Shown one piece after another: positions 1-6,229 of a DNA stretch of 14,360 nucleotides. Every line of letters begins with the position of its first letter. Positions within the stretch are counted from its first letter, which is position 1. A program made the translations under genes and the position numbers. This stretch comes from Syntrophaceae bacterium UBA2192. GTDB taxonomy: Bacteria > Desulfobacterota > Syntrophia > Syntrophales > UBA2192. The stretch covers positions 3,111 through 17,470 of the forward strand of contig DCVI01000149.1 in NCBI GenBank assembly GCA_002327315.1, in the 5' to 3' direction. Below the pieces are notes generated by a model. That model did not search any database, was not told the DNA's origin, and worked only from the letters and a program-made list of their open reading frames with translations.

Positions 1-1431
1 GCGGGGCAGGCGGATGTGCCGCTGATCGTGATTCTCAACGACAACGAGATGTCGATTTCGCCCAACGTGGGCGCCCTGTCGGCCTACCTCAACGAGGTCA
101 TGACGGGCCGCCGCGTCACCAGGCTTCGCAACGACGTCAAGCAGTTCCTTCGGGGCATCCCCAACGTGGGCGAGCAGATGGTCAAGCTCTCCCGCCAGGC
201 CGAGGAGGCCCTCAAATCCTTCCTGACCCCCGGGGCCTTCTTCGAGGAGCTGGGTTTCGAGTACGTGGGGCCCCTGGAGGGGCACCGTCTCGACCGACTC
301 ATCACGATGCTGCGCAACGTCAAGGAACACAACCGCCCCGTGCTCGTCCACGTGCTGACGAAGAAGGGCAAGGGGTATCCTTTTGCCGAACTGGAGCCGA
401 CGAAATTCCACGGCATCGGTCCCTTCAACGCCCGCACGGGCGATGTCGTCAAGGATGCGAGCGGCATCCCCAGCTACACGGAGGTCTTCGGCCGGACGAT
501 GATCAAGCTCGCCCGGGAAAACCCGAAGGTCGTGGCCATCACGGCGGCCATGTGCAGCGGGACGGGGCTCGATGCCTACGCGAAGGAGTTCCCCGAGCGC
601 TTCTTCGACGTGGGGATTGCCGAGCAGCACGGCGTGACCTTTGCCGCGGGAATGGCGACGGAGGGGATCGTCCCCGTCGTGGCCATATACTCCACCTTCA
701 TGCAACGGGCCTACGACCAGGTGCTGCACGACGTCTGTCTCCAGAAACTCCCCGTGGTGCTCGCCATGGACCGCGGCGGCATCGCGGGCGACGACGGCGC
801 GACCCACAACGGCGTCTTCGACTTCTCGTACCTGAGATCCATCCCGAACATCGTCGTCATGGCGCCCAGGGACGAGAACGAGCTGCAGCACATGCTCAAG
901 ACGGCCGTCGAGTGCGGCGGGCCCGCCTCGGTGCGCTACCCCCGCGGCAAGGGCTTGGGCGTGTCCCTCGACGAAACCCTGAAATCCATCGAGATCGGCA
1001 AGGCCGAGATTCTCCAGGAAGGCGCCGACGTGGCCATTTTCGCCATCGGCTACACGGTGCAGCCGTCCCTGGATGCCGCAAGGCGGCTGCGCGAGGAAGG
1101 AATCGATGCCACCGTGGTCAACTGCCGCTTCGTGAAGCCCCTGGACGAGGAGCTCCTGAGCCGCGTGGCATCCGCAACGGGGAAGGTCCTCACCGTGGAG
1201 GAGAACGTCCTTGCGGGCGGCTTCGGCAGCGCGGTTCTCGAAATGCTCGAGGAGAAGGGCCTCTCCGGCATCGAGGTGAAGCGCCTCGGCATCCGCGACG
1301 AGTTCGTCGAGCACGCAACCCAGGCGGAAATGCGGCACCGTTACGGCATCGACATGGAAGGAATTCTCGAGGCCGCCCGGAAGCTTGCTGGACCCGCGAA
1401 GCCGGCGCTGCGGGAAGTAGTGGCAAAATGA
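1..1431 (+). CDS. dxs: 1-deoxy-D-xylulose-5-phosphate synthase, 5'-truncated by window edge
   Basis: This is the C-terminal three quarters of DXS, the thiamine-diphosphate enzyme that condenses pyruvate and glyceraldehyde-3-phosphate in the first step of the MEP isoprenoid pathway. The frame is open from base 1, so the true start lies upstream; 476 codons are present against roughly 620-640 aa in the family, so the N-terminal catalytic His and the GDGA part of the ThDP site are missing. Visible family marks are NDNEMSIS (ThDP/Mg site), FHGIGPFN, the catalytic-Glu segment DVGIAEQH, GDDGATHNG in the pyrimidine domain, and the C-terminal transketolase domain with VEENVLAGGFG. It ends in TGA at 1429-1431. 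tlyA follows after 177 bases, and ispH, the last gene of the same pathway, comes next. The identification is secure; only the 5' end is unknown. Confidence 0.97.
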   Translation, partial: AGQADVPLIVILNDNEMSISPNVGALSAYLNEVMTGRRVTRLRNDVKQFLRGIPNVGEQMVKLSRQAEEALKSFLTPGAFFEELGFEYVGPLEGHRLDRLITMLRNVKEHNRPVLVHVLTKKGKGYPFAELEPTKFHGIGPFNARTGDVVKDASGIPSYTEVFGRTMIKLARENPKVVAITAAMCSGTGLDAYAKEFPERFFDVGIAEQHGVTFAAGMATEGIVPVVAIYSTFMQRAYDQVLHDVCLQKLPVVLAMDRGGIAGDDGATHNGVFDFSYLRSIPNIVVMAPRDENELQHMLKTAVECGGPASVRYPRGKGLGVSLDETLKSIEIGKAEILQEGADVAIFAIGYTVQPSLDAARRLREEGIDATVVNCRFVKPLDEELLSRVASATGKVLTVEENVLAGGFGSAVLEMLEEKGLSGIEVKRLGIRDEFVEHATQAEMRHRYGIDMEGILEAARKLAGPAKPALREVVAK

Positions 1432-1442
1432 CAATGAAGTTA

Positions 1443-1466
1443 GGAAGAGCGGAAGAGCAGAAGAGC
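1443..1466. repeat. octad tandem array (GGAAGAGC)x3
   Basis: Three head-to-tail 8-base units, two identical (GGAAGAGC) and one with a single change (AGAAGAGC), lie just after the dxs stop. Seen directly. Function unknown; it belongs with the similar short arrays in the other gaps of the left half of the window. Confidence 0.8.
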
Positions 1467-1520
1467 GGAGCAAGAAAAAGGAAGAAGGCGATGATCTTGC
1501 TCTTCTTGTCTTTGATTCCG

Positions 1521-1544
1521 TCCGATCTTCCGATCCTCCGATCT
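1521..1544. repeat. octad tandem array (TCCGATCT)x3
   Basis: Three head-to-tail 8-base units, TCCGATCT, TCCGATCC, TCCGATCT, in the gap between dxs and tlyA. Seen directly. The unit sequence differs from the purine-rich array at 1443, so two unrelated units occur in the same gap. Confidence 0.8.
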
Positions 1545-1558
1545 TCGTATATTCGGAG

Positions 1559-1596
1559 CCTGAGGACTCAGGCAGGGCTTTAGCCCTACTCCTGCC
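1559..1596. other. two adjacent small hairpins upstream of tlyA
   Basis: CCTGAG (1559-1564) and CTCAGG (1567-1572) are perfect inverted arms with a 2-base centre. Directly beside them AGGGCT (1574-1579) pairs with AGCCCT (1582-1587), enclosed by an alternative pairing of GGCAGG (1571-1576) with CCTGCC (1591-1596). The block ends 12 bases before the tlyA ATG, where a Shine-Dalgarno would sit, and no clear one is seen. It could be a leader structure, a weak terminator without a T-run, or remnant repeat DNA. Confidence 0.4.
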
Positions 1597-1608
1597 GTCT
1601 GCCACCCA

Positions 1609-2355
1609 ATGAAAGAAAAATCCCCCAAAATCAGGCTGGACGTGCTGCTCGTGGACCGGGGCCTTGTTGCGTCCCGGGAGCGGGCGCGGGCCCTCATCCT
1701 GGCGGGCGCCGTGCTCGTCAACGAGGAGCCCGTCGACAAGGCGGGAGCCCTCATCGCCGAGGAGGCGGCTGTCCGGATCCGGGGCGAGGATCACCCCTAC
1801 GTGAGCCGCGGCGGCGTGAAGCTCAAGGGGGCCCTGGACGCCCTGAACATCCGGGTCGACGGGTTTTCGGCCCTCGACGTGGGCGCCTCGACGGGAGGCT
1901 TCACGGACTGCCTGCTGCAGGAGGGGACCCGGAAGGTCTATGCCGTCGATGTGGGCTACGGGCAGATCGCCTGGAAGCTGCGCAACGACCCCCGGGTCGT
2001 ACTCTTCGAGCGAACCAATATCCGGCACTTCCAGGGCGTGGGGGTCGAGGAGCCCGTCGACATCGCAACGATCGACACGTCCTTCATCTCGCTGAGGCAC
2101 GTCATCCCGTCCGTGCTCCGGTTCGTGAAGGATGGCGGGATGATCCTTGCCCTTGTCAAACCGCAGTTCGAGGTGGGGAAAGGCGAGGTGGGCAAGAAGG
2201 GCGTCGTCCGGGACCCGGCGGTCCATCTCCGGGTGGTGGGGGAACTGGCTGCCTTCTTTGTGGAACAGGGCCTGTCCGTCCGGGGGACCTGCGAGTCGCC
2301 GCTCACGGGCCCCGAGGGGAACCGGGAATTTTTTATCTTTGCCGTCAAGGAATGA
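1609..2355 (+). CDS. tlyA: TlyA-family 16S/23S rRNA 2'-O-methyltransferase (S4 + FtsJ-like domains)
   Basis: A 248-aa protein of usual TlyA length. TlyA proteins are SAM-dependent ribose methyltransferases acting on rRNA; some members were first described as hemolysins. An S4 RNA-binding domain fills about residues 8-66 (IRLDVLLVDRGLVASRERA onward), followed by the linker YVSRGGVKL (64-72, with the conserved Lys) and an FtsJ-type Rossmann domain. The SAM loop is DVGASTGGFTDCLLQ (90-104), the acidic motif is TIDTSF around D156, and LVKPQFE (182-188) supplies the second catalytic Lys; GNREFF is near the C-terminus. It starts at the only reasonable ATG, with weak ribosome-binding sequence because a hairpin block sits just upstream. 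The neighbourhood dxs-tlyA is common in bacteria. Confidence 0.93.
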   Translation: MKEKSPKIRLDVLLVDRGLVASRERARALILAGAVLVNEEPVDKAGALIAEEAAVRIRGEDHPYVSRGGVKLKGALDALNIRVDGFSALDVGASTGGFTDCLLQEGTRKVYAVDVGYGQIAWKLRNDPRVVLFERTNIRHFQGVGVEEPVDIATIDTSFISLRHVIPSVLRFVKDGGMILALVKPQFEVGKGEVGKKGVVRDPAVHLRVVGELAAFFVEQGLSVRGTCESPLTGPEGNREFFIFAVKE

Positions 2356-2377
2356 GAAGGTAAGAAGGTGAGAAAAA
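2354..2377. repeat. imperfect octad array (GAGAAGGT-like x3)
   Basis: GAGAAGGT, AAGAAGGT and GAGAAAAA follow head to tail and overlap the tlyA stop codon by two bases. The third unit is degenerate. Seen directly; function unknown. Confidence 0.5.
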
Positions 2378-2397
2378 GAGGCTGAGGCCTGCCTCTT
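2376..2397. other. hairpin between tlyA and ispH-ubiA
   Basis: AAGAGGC (2376-2382) pairs perfectly with GCCTCTT (2391-2397) across an 8-base loop; GAG (2370-2372) can pair with CTC (2398-2400) across a bulge. There is no following T-run, so it is not a convincing intrinsic terminator. Confidence 0.4.
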
Positions 2398-2402
2398 CTC
2401 AT

Positions 2403-2423
2403 CCCGATACCCGATACCCGATA
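2403..2423. repeat. heptad tandem array (CCCGATA)x3 abutting a start codon
   Basis: Three identical CCCGATA units run head to tail and end only three bases before the ATG of the ispH-ubiA fusion at 2427. They occupy the place where a Shine-Dalgarno sequence is expected, and no such sequence is visible there. Confidence 0.9.
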
Positions 2424-2426
2424 GTC

Positions 2427-4184
2427 ATGATCAAACGTTTCGTCAAAAATATCGAGATCCGGCTGGCCGAGACGGCGGGGTTCTGCATGGGCGTCCGGAG
2501 GGCCGTCGACATGGTCCTCGATATGGCCCAGCACAAGGGTGACCGCAAGATCTACACATTCGGGCCCCTCATCCACAACCCCCAGACGGTGGAACTTCTC
2601 AAGAAGCGCGGCATCATTCCCCTGAAGGATCTTGACGGGATCGAGGAAGGGACGACCGTCGTCATCCGGGCCCATGGCATTTCGCCCCGGGAGCGCGACA
2701 CCCTCAAGAGAAAGGGGGTCATGATCGTCGACGCCACCTGCCCGAAGGTGGGGCGTGTCCAGTCGGTCATCAAGAAACACGCCGCCCAGGACTACCGCAT
2801 CGTCATCGTGGGCGACGCCGAGCATCCCGAGGTGAACGGCCTTTTGGGTTATGCCGGCGGCCGGGGCAGTGTCGTCAGCAGGCTCGAAGACGTGGACCGC
2901 ATGCCCGCCATGGAGAAGGTCTGCGTCGTGGCCCAGACGACGCAGAGCCTCGACGAGTACCGGGCCATCGTGGAGAAGATCCGCAGGCGCGTCCCCGAGA
3001 CGGTCGTCTTCGACACGATCTGCGACTCCACGGAGAAGCGCCAGGCCGAGATCAAGGAACTCGCCTGTGCCATGGATGCCGTTTTCATCGTCGGGGGACG
3101 CAACAGCGCCAACACCCATCGCCTGGCCCAGATCTCCGAGTCCATGGGCACGCCCACCTTCCACATCGAAACGGCCGAGGAGATCCGCGAGGTGCCGCTC
3201 CAGAAGTACAACCGCATCGGGATCTCCGCCGGGGCCTCGACGCCCAACTGGATCATCGAGCGCGTCGTTGACACGATCCAGAACGCCCGGCTCGGGGCCG
3301 ATGCGCGGGGATGGCTTGTCAACCTGTGGCTTGCCTCCGTCGGGACAGACGTCTATGCCGCCATCGGGGCCGCCTGCCTGGCGCTTGCCGCCCAGTATCT
3401 CCAGGGGGTCTCCTTCAGCATCCTGCAACTCCTCATGGCGGCCTCCTACGTGTTCTCCGTCCACACCCTCAACCGCTTCGTCGACCGGGAGGTGAGCGGC
3501 CTCAGGGGGACCTTTCGCGAGGAGGCCTACGCGAAGCACGCACGGCTTTATGTCGTCATGGCCTTTCTTTCCATGCTCCTGTCGCTGGGGCTTGCCTACC
3601 TGATCGGGCTTTTGCCCTGGCTCTTGCTCGCCCTCATCTCCATCGTGGGGGCCCTTTACAATATGCGCGTCTTCCCGACGGGCTGGCGCTTCCGCAGACT
3701 GCGGGACCTGCCCGGCACGAAGAACTTCTTCATGGCAGCCGCCTGGGCCCTCGTCATTGCCGTTGTCCCCTATATGGATTGGCCGATCGAAGTCTCGGCG
3801 GACATGGCCGTGGCCGCGCTGTTTATCTTCTCGATCGTCTTCGTCCGGTCGGCCCTCTCGGACCTCATCGAGATCCAGAGCGACCGCCTGCTGGGGCGCG
3901 AGACCATCCCCGTCGTCATCGGCGAGGACAGGACCCGGAAGCTCCTCAACGTGATCTCGATATTCCTCGCGCTGCTGCTCGTCCTTTCCTATCCGCTCAA
4001 GTGGACGACTTCTCTCAGTTTCACACTGTTCCCCTGCGTATTTTACATGTGGATTTGTTTCGAGCTTTGTGATAGAAAAACGGCGCTTTCCGCGGCCGTG
4101 ATCAACGGACTGCTGGAAACCAACTATATTCTCGCGGGGTTATGCACGGTCGGTTGGCTTGTTGCCCTCCGACTGCTCACGTGA
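2427..4184 (+). CDS. ispH: fusion protein: 4-hydroxy-3-methylbut-2-enyl diphosphate reductase (IspH) + UbiA-type membrane prenyltransferase
   Basis: One uninterrupted 585-aa frame holds two enzymes. Residues 1-285 are a complete IspH, the [4Fe-4S] enzyme that reduces HMBPP to IPP and DMAPP: cluster cysteines C20 (GFCMGV), C105 (DATCPKV) and C199 (DTICDST), active-site H50, H83 and H133 with E135 (EHPEVNG), TTQS at 171-174, GGRNSANT (223-230) and SAGASTPNW (267-275). Residues about 290-585 look like a UbiA-family polytopic prenyltransferase: many hydrophobic helices, a first motif NRFVDREVS (349-357) and a second motif DLIEIQSDR...GRETIPVVIG (479-499). The first motif keeps N349 and D353 but has Arg and Ser where Asp is usual, so activity of this half is uncertain. 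IspH alone is about 280-320 aa, so the tail is additional. The ATG at 2427 is the only plausible start and lacks a visible Shine-Dalgarno. The acceptor substrate of the UbiA half cannot be told from sequence. Confidence 0.92.
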   Translation: MIKRFVKNIEIRLAETAGFCMGVRRAVDMVLDMAQHKGDRKIYTFGPLIHNPQTVELLKKRGIIPLKDLDGIEEGTTVVIRAHGISPRERDTLKRKGVMIVDATCPKVGRVQSVIKKHAAQDYRIVIVGDAEHPEVNGLLGYAGGRGSVVSRLEDVDRMPAMEKVCVVAQTTQSLDEYRAIVEKIRRRVPETVVFDTICDSTEKRQAEIKELACAMDAVFIVGGRNSANTHRLAQISESMGTPTFHIETAEEIREVPLQKYNRIGISAGASTPNWIIERVVDTIQNARLGADARGWLVNLWLASVGTDVYAAIGAACLALAAQYLQGVSFSILQLLMAASYVFSVHTLNRFVDREVSGLRGTFREEAYAKHARLYVVMAFLSMLLSLGLAYLIGLLPWLLLALISIVGALYNMRVFPTGWRFRRLRDLPGTKNFFMAAAWALVIAVVPYMDWPIEVSADMAVAALFIFSIVFVRSALSDLIEIQSDRLLGRETIPVVIGEDRTRKLLNVISIFLALLLVLSYPLKWTTSLSFTLFPCVFYMWICFELCDRKTALSAAVINGLLETNYILAGLCTVGWLVALRLLT

Positions 4185-4798
4185 GGACAGGGGGAAAACC
4201 CTTGAGAAGGATTCACGGACCGGCCCGGGTCATTCTGGCGGTATGGGTCGTCTGGCTCATTGCCGGCTGTGGGGGCCTGCGGTTGGTGCAGACGGCCGAC
4301 GAGGCAAAGGACTTTCACCCGAAGACGATCGGGGTGCTGCCCGCCGACGTGGGTATTTACAAGGACGCCGAGGGGAAGATCGACGGCATCATCACGGATG
4401 TGCTTGTCAGGACGAAGTGGTTCCAGACCGTCGTCGGCGGCGAGGACATCCGCAAGCAGATCGAGGCGAACCCCGAGCTCAAGAAGTCCGTTGACGTCTA
4501 CCTGGCAAAGCTCCGGGAGCTCAACTTCTCCGACCCCGAGCTCTGCAAGGTGATCAGTGAGCTTTGCGGGATCGAGGCGATCCTCATCCCCACCGTCGAT
4601 GTGTGGGAGTACACGATGCTCGGCGGCGACAAAATCGCGCGGGTGGGGATCTCGATGAAGCTGATCGACACGAAGACGGGCAAGACCATGTGGAGGGCCG
4701 GCCACCTGGTCTCTGAGGATTACCTGTTCCTGAAGCCGGAGCTCGCCAACATGGGCCGATCGATGGCACGGCAGATGATCGACCAGATGCCGCACTGA
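4181..4798 (+). CDS. putative outer-membrane or periplasmic lipoprotein, family not firmly recognised
   Basis: A protein of about 200 aa with a lipoprotein signal: basic start (RRIHGPAR), hydrophobic stretch VILAVWVVWL and lipobox IAGC, then a soluble domain. The soluble part alternates strands and helices (KTIGVLPADVGIY, DVLVRTKWFQTVVG, CGIEAILIPTVDVWEY, KIARVGISMKLIDTKTGK, MWRAGH), a pattern like CsgG/LpoB/TolB-N-type periplasmic domains; this resemblance is inference. Start choice is open: GTG 4181 overlaps the ispH-ubiA stop as GTGA, TTG 4202 has a G-rich ribosome-binding sequence seven bases upstream (GGGGGA at 4190-4195), and ATG 4142 would overlap the upstream gene by 43 bases. The lipobox cysteine is residue 30 from the GTG or 23 from the TTG. 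Overlap with the fusion gene suggests translational coupling, so it may work at the envelope together with the UbiA half. Confidence 0.78.
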   Translation: MRTGGKPLRRIHGPARVILAVWVVWLIAGCGGLRLVQTADEAKDFHPKTIGVLPADVGIYKDAEGKIDGIITDVLVRTKWFQTVVGGEDIRKQIEANPELKKSVDVYLAKLRELNFSDPELCKVISELCGIEAILIPTVDVWEYTMLGGDKIARVGISMKLIDTKTGKTMWRAGHLVSEDYLFLKPELANMGRSMARQMIDQMPH

Positions 4799-4819
4799 CG
4801 AAGCGGCGCTTCGTCAGTG
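4793..4819. terminator. perfect 12-bp inverted repeat over the lipoprotein stop codon
   Basis: CACTGACGAAGC (4793-4804) is the exact reverse complement of GCTTCGTCAGTG (4808-4819), with a 3-base centre GGC. The left arm contains the TGA stop of the lipoprotein gene. A hairpin this strong at a gene end suggests transcription termination or mRNA 3'-end protection, but no T-run follows, so it is not a canonical intrinsic terminator. Confidence 0.5.
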
Positions 4820-4820
4820 A

Positions 4821-4852
4821 GTGACCGGTGACCAGTGACCAGTGACCGGTGA
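4821..4852. repeat. heptad tandem array (GTGACCR)x4.5
   Basis: Units GTGACCG, GTGACCA, GTGACCA, GTGACCG and a partial GTGA run head to tail immediately after the 12-bp inverted repeat. The outer units carry G and the inner ones A at the last position, so the array is nearly symmetrical. Just beyond it GCCGC (4857-4861) and GCGGC (4865-4869) form another small hairpin. Confidence 0.9.
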
Positions 4853-4871
4853 AAGAGCCGCTACGCGGCAA

Positions 4872-4899
4872 TGGACAGAGCACGTTTCGTGATTATATT
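4872..4899 (+). promoter_or_regulatory. candidate sigma-70-type promoter for the nfu-ferredoxin pair
   Basis: TGGACA (4872-4877, one mismatch to the -35 consensus) and TATATT (4894-4899, close to the -10 consensus) are separated by 16 bases. It is a short AT-rich patch within otherwise GC-rich DNA and lies about 90 bases upstream of the nfu start. Pattern match only. Confidence 0.42.
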
Positions 4900-4920
4900 A
4901 GAGGCTGGATAGCGGGCATA

Positions 4921-4943
4921 CGGGACGATCGGTCCGATTTTTT
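4921..4943 (+). terminator. weak terminator-like hairpin with T-run in the nfu leader
   Basis: GGAC (4923-4926) pairs with GTCC (4932-4935) over a 5-base loop, with an extra C-G pair across one bulged base, followed by six T (4938-4943). The stem is short. If the promoter at 4872-4899 is real, this sits in the leader and could act as an attenuator; it may equally be chance. Confidence 0.25.
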
Positions 4944-4946
4944 ATT

Positions 4947-4967
4947 CCCATTACCCAATGCCCAGTG
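4947..4967. repeat. heptad tandem array (CCCAWTG-like x3)
   Basis: Units CCCATTA, CCCAATG and CCCAGTG run head to tail, 24-27 bases before the nfu start. They are degenerate but keep an exact 7-base register. Confidence 0.7.
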
Positions 4968-4993
4968 CCTGTTGCGACGCGAGGAGCAATATG

Positions 4994-5215
4994 ATGAAAG
5001 AAAAAGTCCAGGCGGCACTCGATCAGGTTCGGCCCAACCTTCAGCGTGACGGCGGCGATGTGGAGCTGGTGGATGTAACCGAGGACGGGATCGTCAAGGT
5101 CAGGCTCACCGGCCGCTGCCACGGATGCCCCATGTCCCAGATGACCCTGAAGATGGGCATCGAACGTTTCCTGAAGATGAACGTCCCGGAGGTGAAGACC
5201 GTCGAGTCCGTCTAG
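4994..5215 (+). CDS. NifU C-terminal-domain (Nfu-type) iron-sulfur cluster scaffold/carrier
   Basis: A 73-aa single-domain protein matching the NifU C-terminal (Nfu) domain: N-terminal helix ending in VRPNLQRDGGDVELVDV, then strands, then the cluster-binding CHGC (C42, C45) in GRCHGCPMSQMT, then a final helix and the strand VPEVKTVESV. Nfu proteins bind a [4Fe-4S] cluster between two subunits and pass it to target enzymes in the cytoplasm. GAGGAG at 4981-4986 serves as ribosome-binding site; ATG 4994 has the better spacing (7) than ATG 4991 (4). The neighbouring ferredoxin, 53 bases downstream, may be a client, as may the many Fe-S enzymes in this window (IspH, RicT, the Mo enzyme). Confidence 0.9.
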   Translation: MKEKVQAALDQVRPNLQRDGGDVELVDVTEDGIVKVRLTGRCHGCPMSQMTLKMGIERFLKMNVPEVKTVESV

Positions 5216-5268
5216 GGCCGCGACCGTCACACCGGCTAACGAATATTTACACGGAGGATTTATCGGAA

Positions 5269-5448
5269 ATGGCATACATCATCACAGATGAATGCATCGC
5301 CTGCGGGAGCTGCGAGAATGAGTGCCCCGTCGAGGCGATCAGCGAAGGGGACGAGAAATACGTCATCGACGCCAACCTCTGCACCGATTGCGGGGCCTGC
5401 GCAGATGTCTGCCCCGTCGAGGCCATCAACCCCGGCGACGAGGAATAG
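5269..5448 (+). CDS. 2[4Fe-4S] ferredoxin
   Basis: A 59-aa bacterial-type ferredoxin with the two symmetrical half-domains expected: CIACGSCENECP (C9, C12, C15, C19) and CTDCGACADVCP (C38, C41, C44, C48), each followed by VEAI. It is a small, acidic, cytoplasmic low-potential electron carrier. The length is normal for clostridial-type ferredoxins. GGAGGA at 5253-5258 lies 10 bases before the ATG. It follows the Nfu-type gene and is closed by a strong terminator, so the two probably form one small transcription unit. Its redox partner is not indicated; IspH needs low-potential electrons and is encoded close by, but that link is inference. Confidence 0.95.
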   Translation: MAYIITDECIACGSCENECPVEAISEGDEKYVIDANLCTDCGACADVCPVEAINPGDEE

Positions 5449-5473
5449 ACCCGCAGAACCGGCTGTTTGAAAC

Positions 5474-5518
5474 GAGGGGAGCGGAACCCGTCAAAAGGGT
5501 TTCCCCTCTTTCTTTTTT
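5474..5518 (+). terminator. intrinsic terminator after the ferredoxin
   Basis: GAGGGGA (5474-5480) pairs with TCCCCTC (5502-5508), and AACCC (5485-5489) pairs with GGGTT (5497-5501) around a 7-base loop, with a 4-base bulge on the left side. A T-rich tail runs from 5509 to 5518. This is the clearest intrinsic terminator in the window and separates the Fe-S pair from tmk. Confidence 0.9.
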
Positions 5519-5581
5519 GTGGCCGGAGGCGCAACGGAAAAATCACTACCCTGTTCGTCCTGAAAGGAATGCCGATCGGTC

Positions 5582-6226
5582 ATGGCGGGATGGTTCATCA
5601 CCTTTGAGGGCGTCGAAGGGTCCGGGAAAACGACCCAGATCCGGCTCGCGGGGGAATTCCTGCGGGAGAAGGGTTTCCCGGTCTTCATGACCCAGGAGCC
5701 CGGCGGCACGCCGCTGGGGGAGCGAATCCGCGAGATCCTGCTCAACCGCGGCGGATTCGACATCTCGGGCGAGGCGGAGGTTTTCCTCTTCGCAGCGGCC
5801 CGGGCCCAGCATGCCGATGCCGTCATCCGGCCCGCCCTCGAGAAGGGGCAGGTCATTCTCTGCGACCGCTTTTCCGATGCCACCATCGCCTACCAGGCCT
5901 ACGGCCGGGGGCTTCCCCTGGAGGCCGTCCGGGAGATCTGCCGCTCCGCCTCGCGGGGGCTTTCGCCCCGCCTCACTCTCCTTTTCGATCTTCCCGTGGA
6001 AAAGGGCCTCGAGCGGGCATTTCTCCGCATCGCCGGTCGCGAGGAGGCCAACCGCGAGGACCGCTTCGAGCGCGAGAACCTCGATTTCCACCGACGCATC
6101 CGCGAGGGTTACCTTACCATCGCCCGGGAAGAGCCCGGCCGGGTGAAGATCGTCGACGCCTCGCGAGATATCGAGTCCACCCGGATCGAGGTCCGCGCCA
6201 TCCTCTCGTCTTTTCTGGGGGTCTGA
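5582..6226 (+). CDS. tmk: thymidylate kinase (dTMP kinase)
   Basis: A 214-aa P-loop kinase that phosphorylates dTMP to dTDP with ATP for DNA synthesis. The P-loop is GVEGSGKTT (10-18); EPGGT (39-43) and DRFSDATIAYQ (95-105) are the dTMP-binding and catalytic DR segments; the lid carries REEANREDRFERE (153-165). The length is normal. The ATG at 5582 is the first in frame; GAAAGGA at 5563-5569 is a rather distant possible ribosome-binding site. It heads a cluster with holB three bases downstream, then ricT and metG, matching a conserved tmk-holB-ricT arrangement known in many bacteria. A terminator lies just upstream, so a promoter is expected in 5519-5581, but none is obvious. Confidence 0.95.
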   Translation: MAGWFITFEGVEGSGKTTQIRLAGEFLREKGFPVFMTQEPGGTPLGERIREILLNRGGFDISGEAEVFLFAAARAQHADAVIRPALEKGQVILCDRFSDATIAYQAYGRGLPLEAVREICRSASRGLSPRLTLLFDLPVEKGLERAFLRIAGREEANREDRFERENLDFHRRIREGYLTIAREEPGRVKIVDASRDIESTRIEVRAILSSFLGV

Positions 6227-6229
6227 CCC

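Noticed and set aside
1521..1544. Possible sequencing-adapter contamination (resembles an adapter end with CTTCCGATCT)
   Set aside because: Only about 10 bases match, they recur in 8-base register as part of a tandem array with a variant unit, and similar arrays of unrelated units lie in other gaps.
552..1583. 343-codon plus-strand frame inside dxs extending into the gap
   Set aside because: An out-of-frame reading of dxs with Arg/Gly-rich composition; the dxs motifs are in the other frame.
1956..3539. Minus-strand open frame of 527 codons opposite tlyA and ispH
   Set aside because: Shadow of the IspH and TlyA frames; rich in Asp/Gly/His/Val from reversed codons and without domain signature.
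4821..4852. CRISPR-like array
   Set aside because: Units are 7 bases with no spacers and no cas genes in the window.
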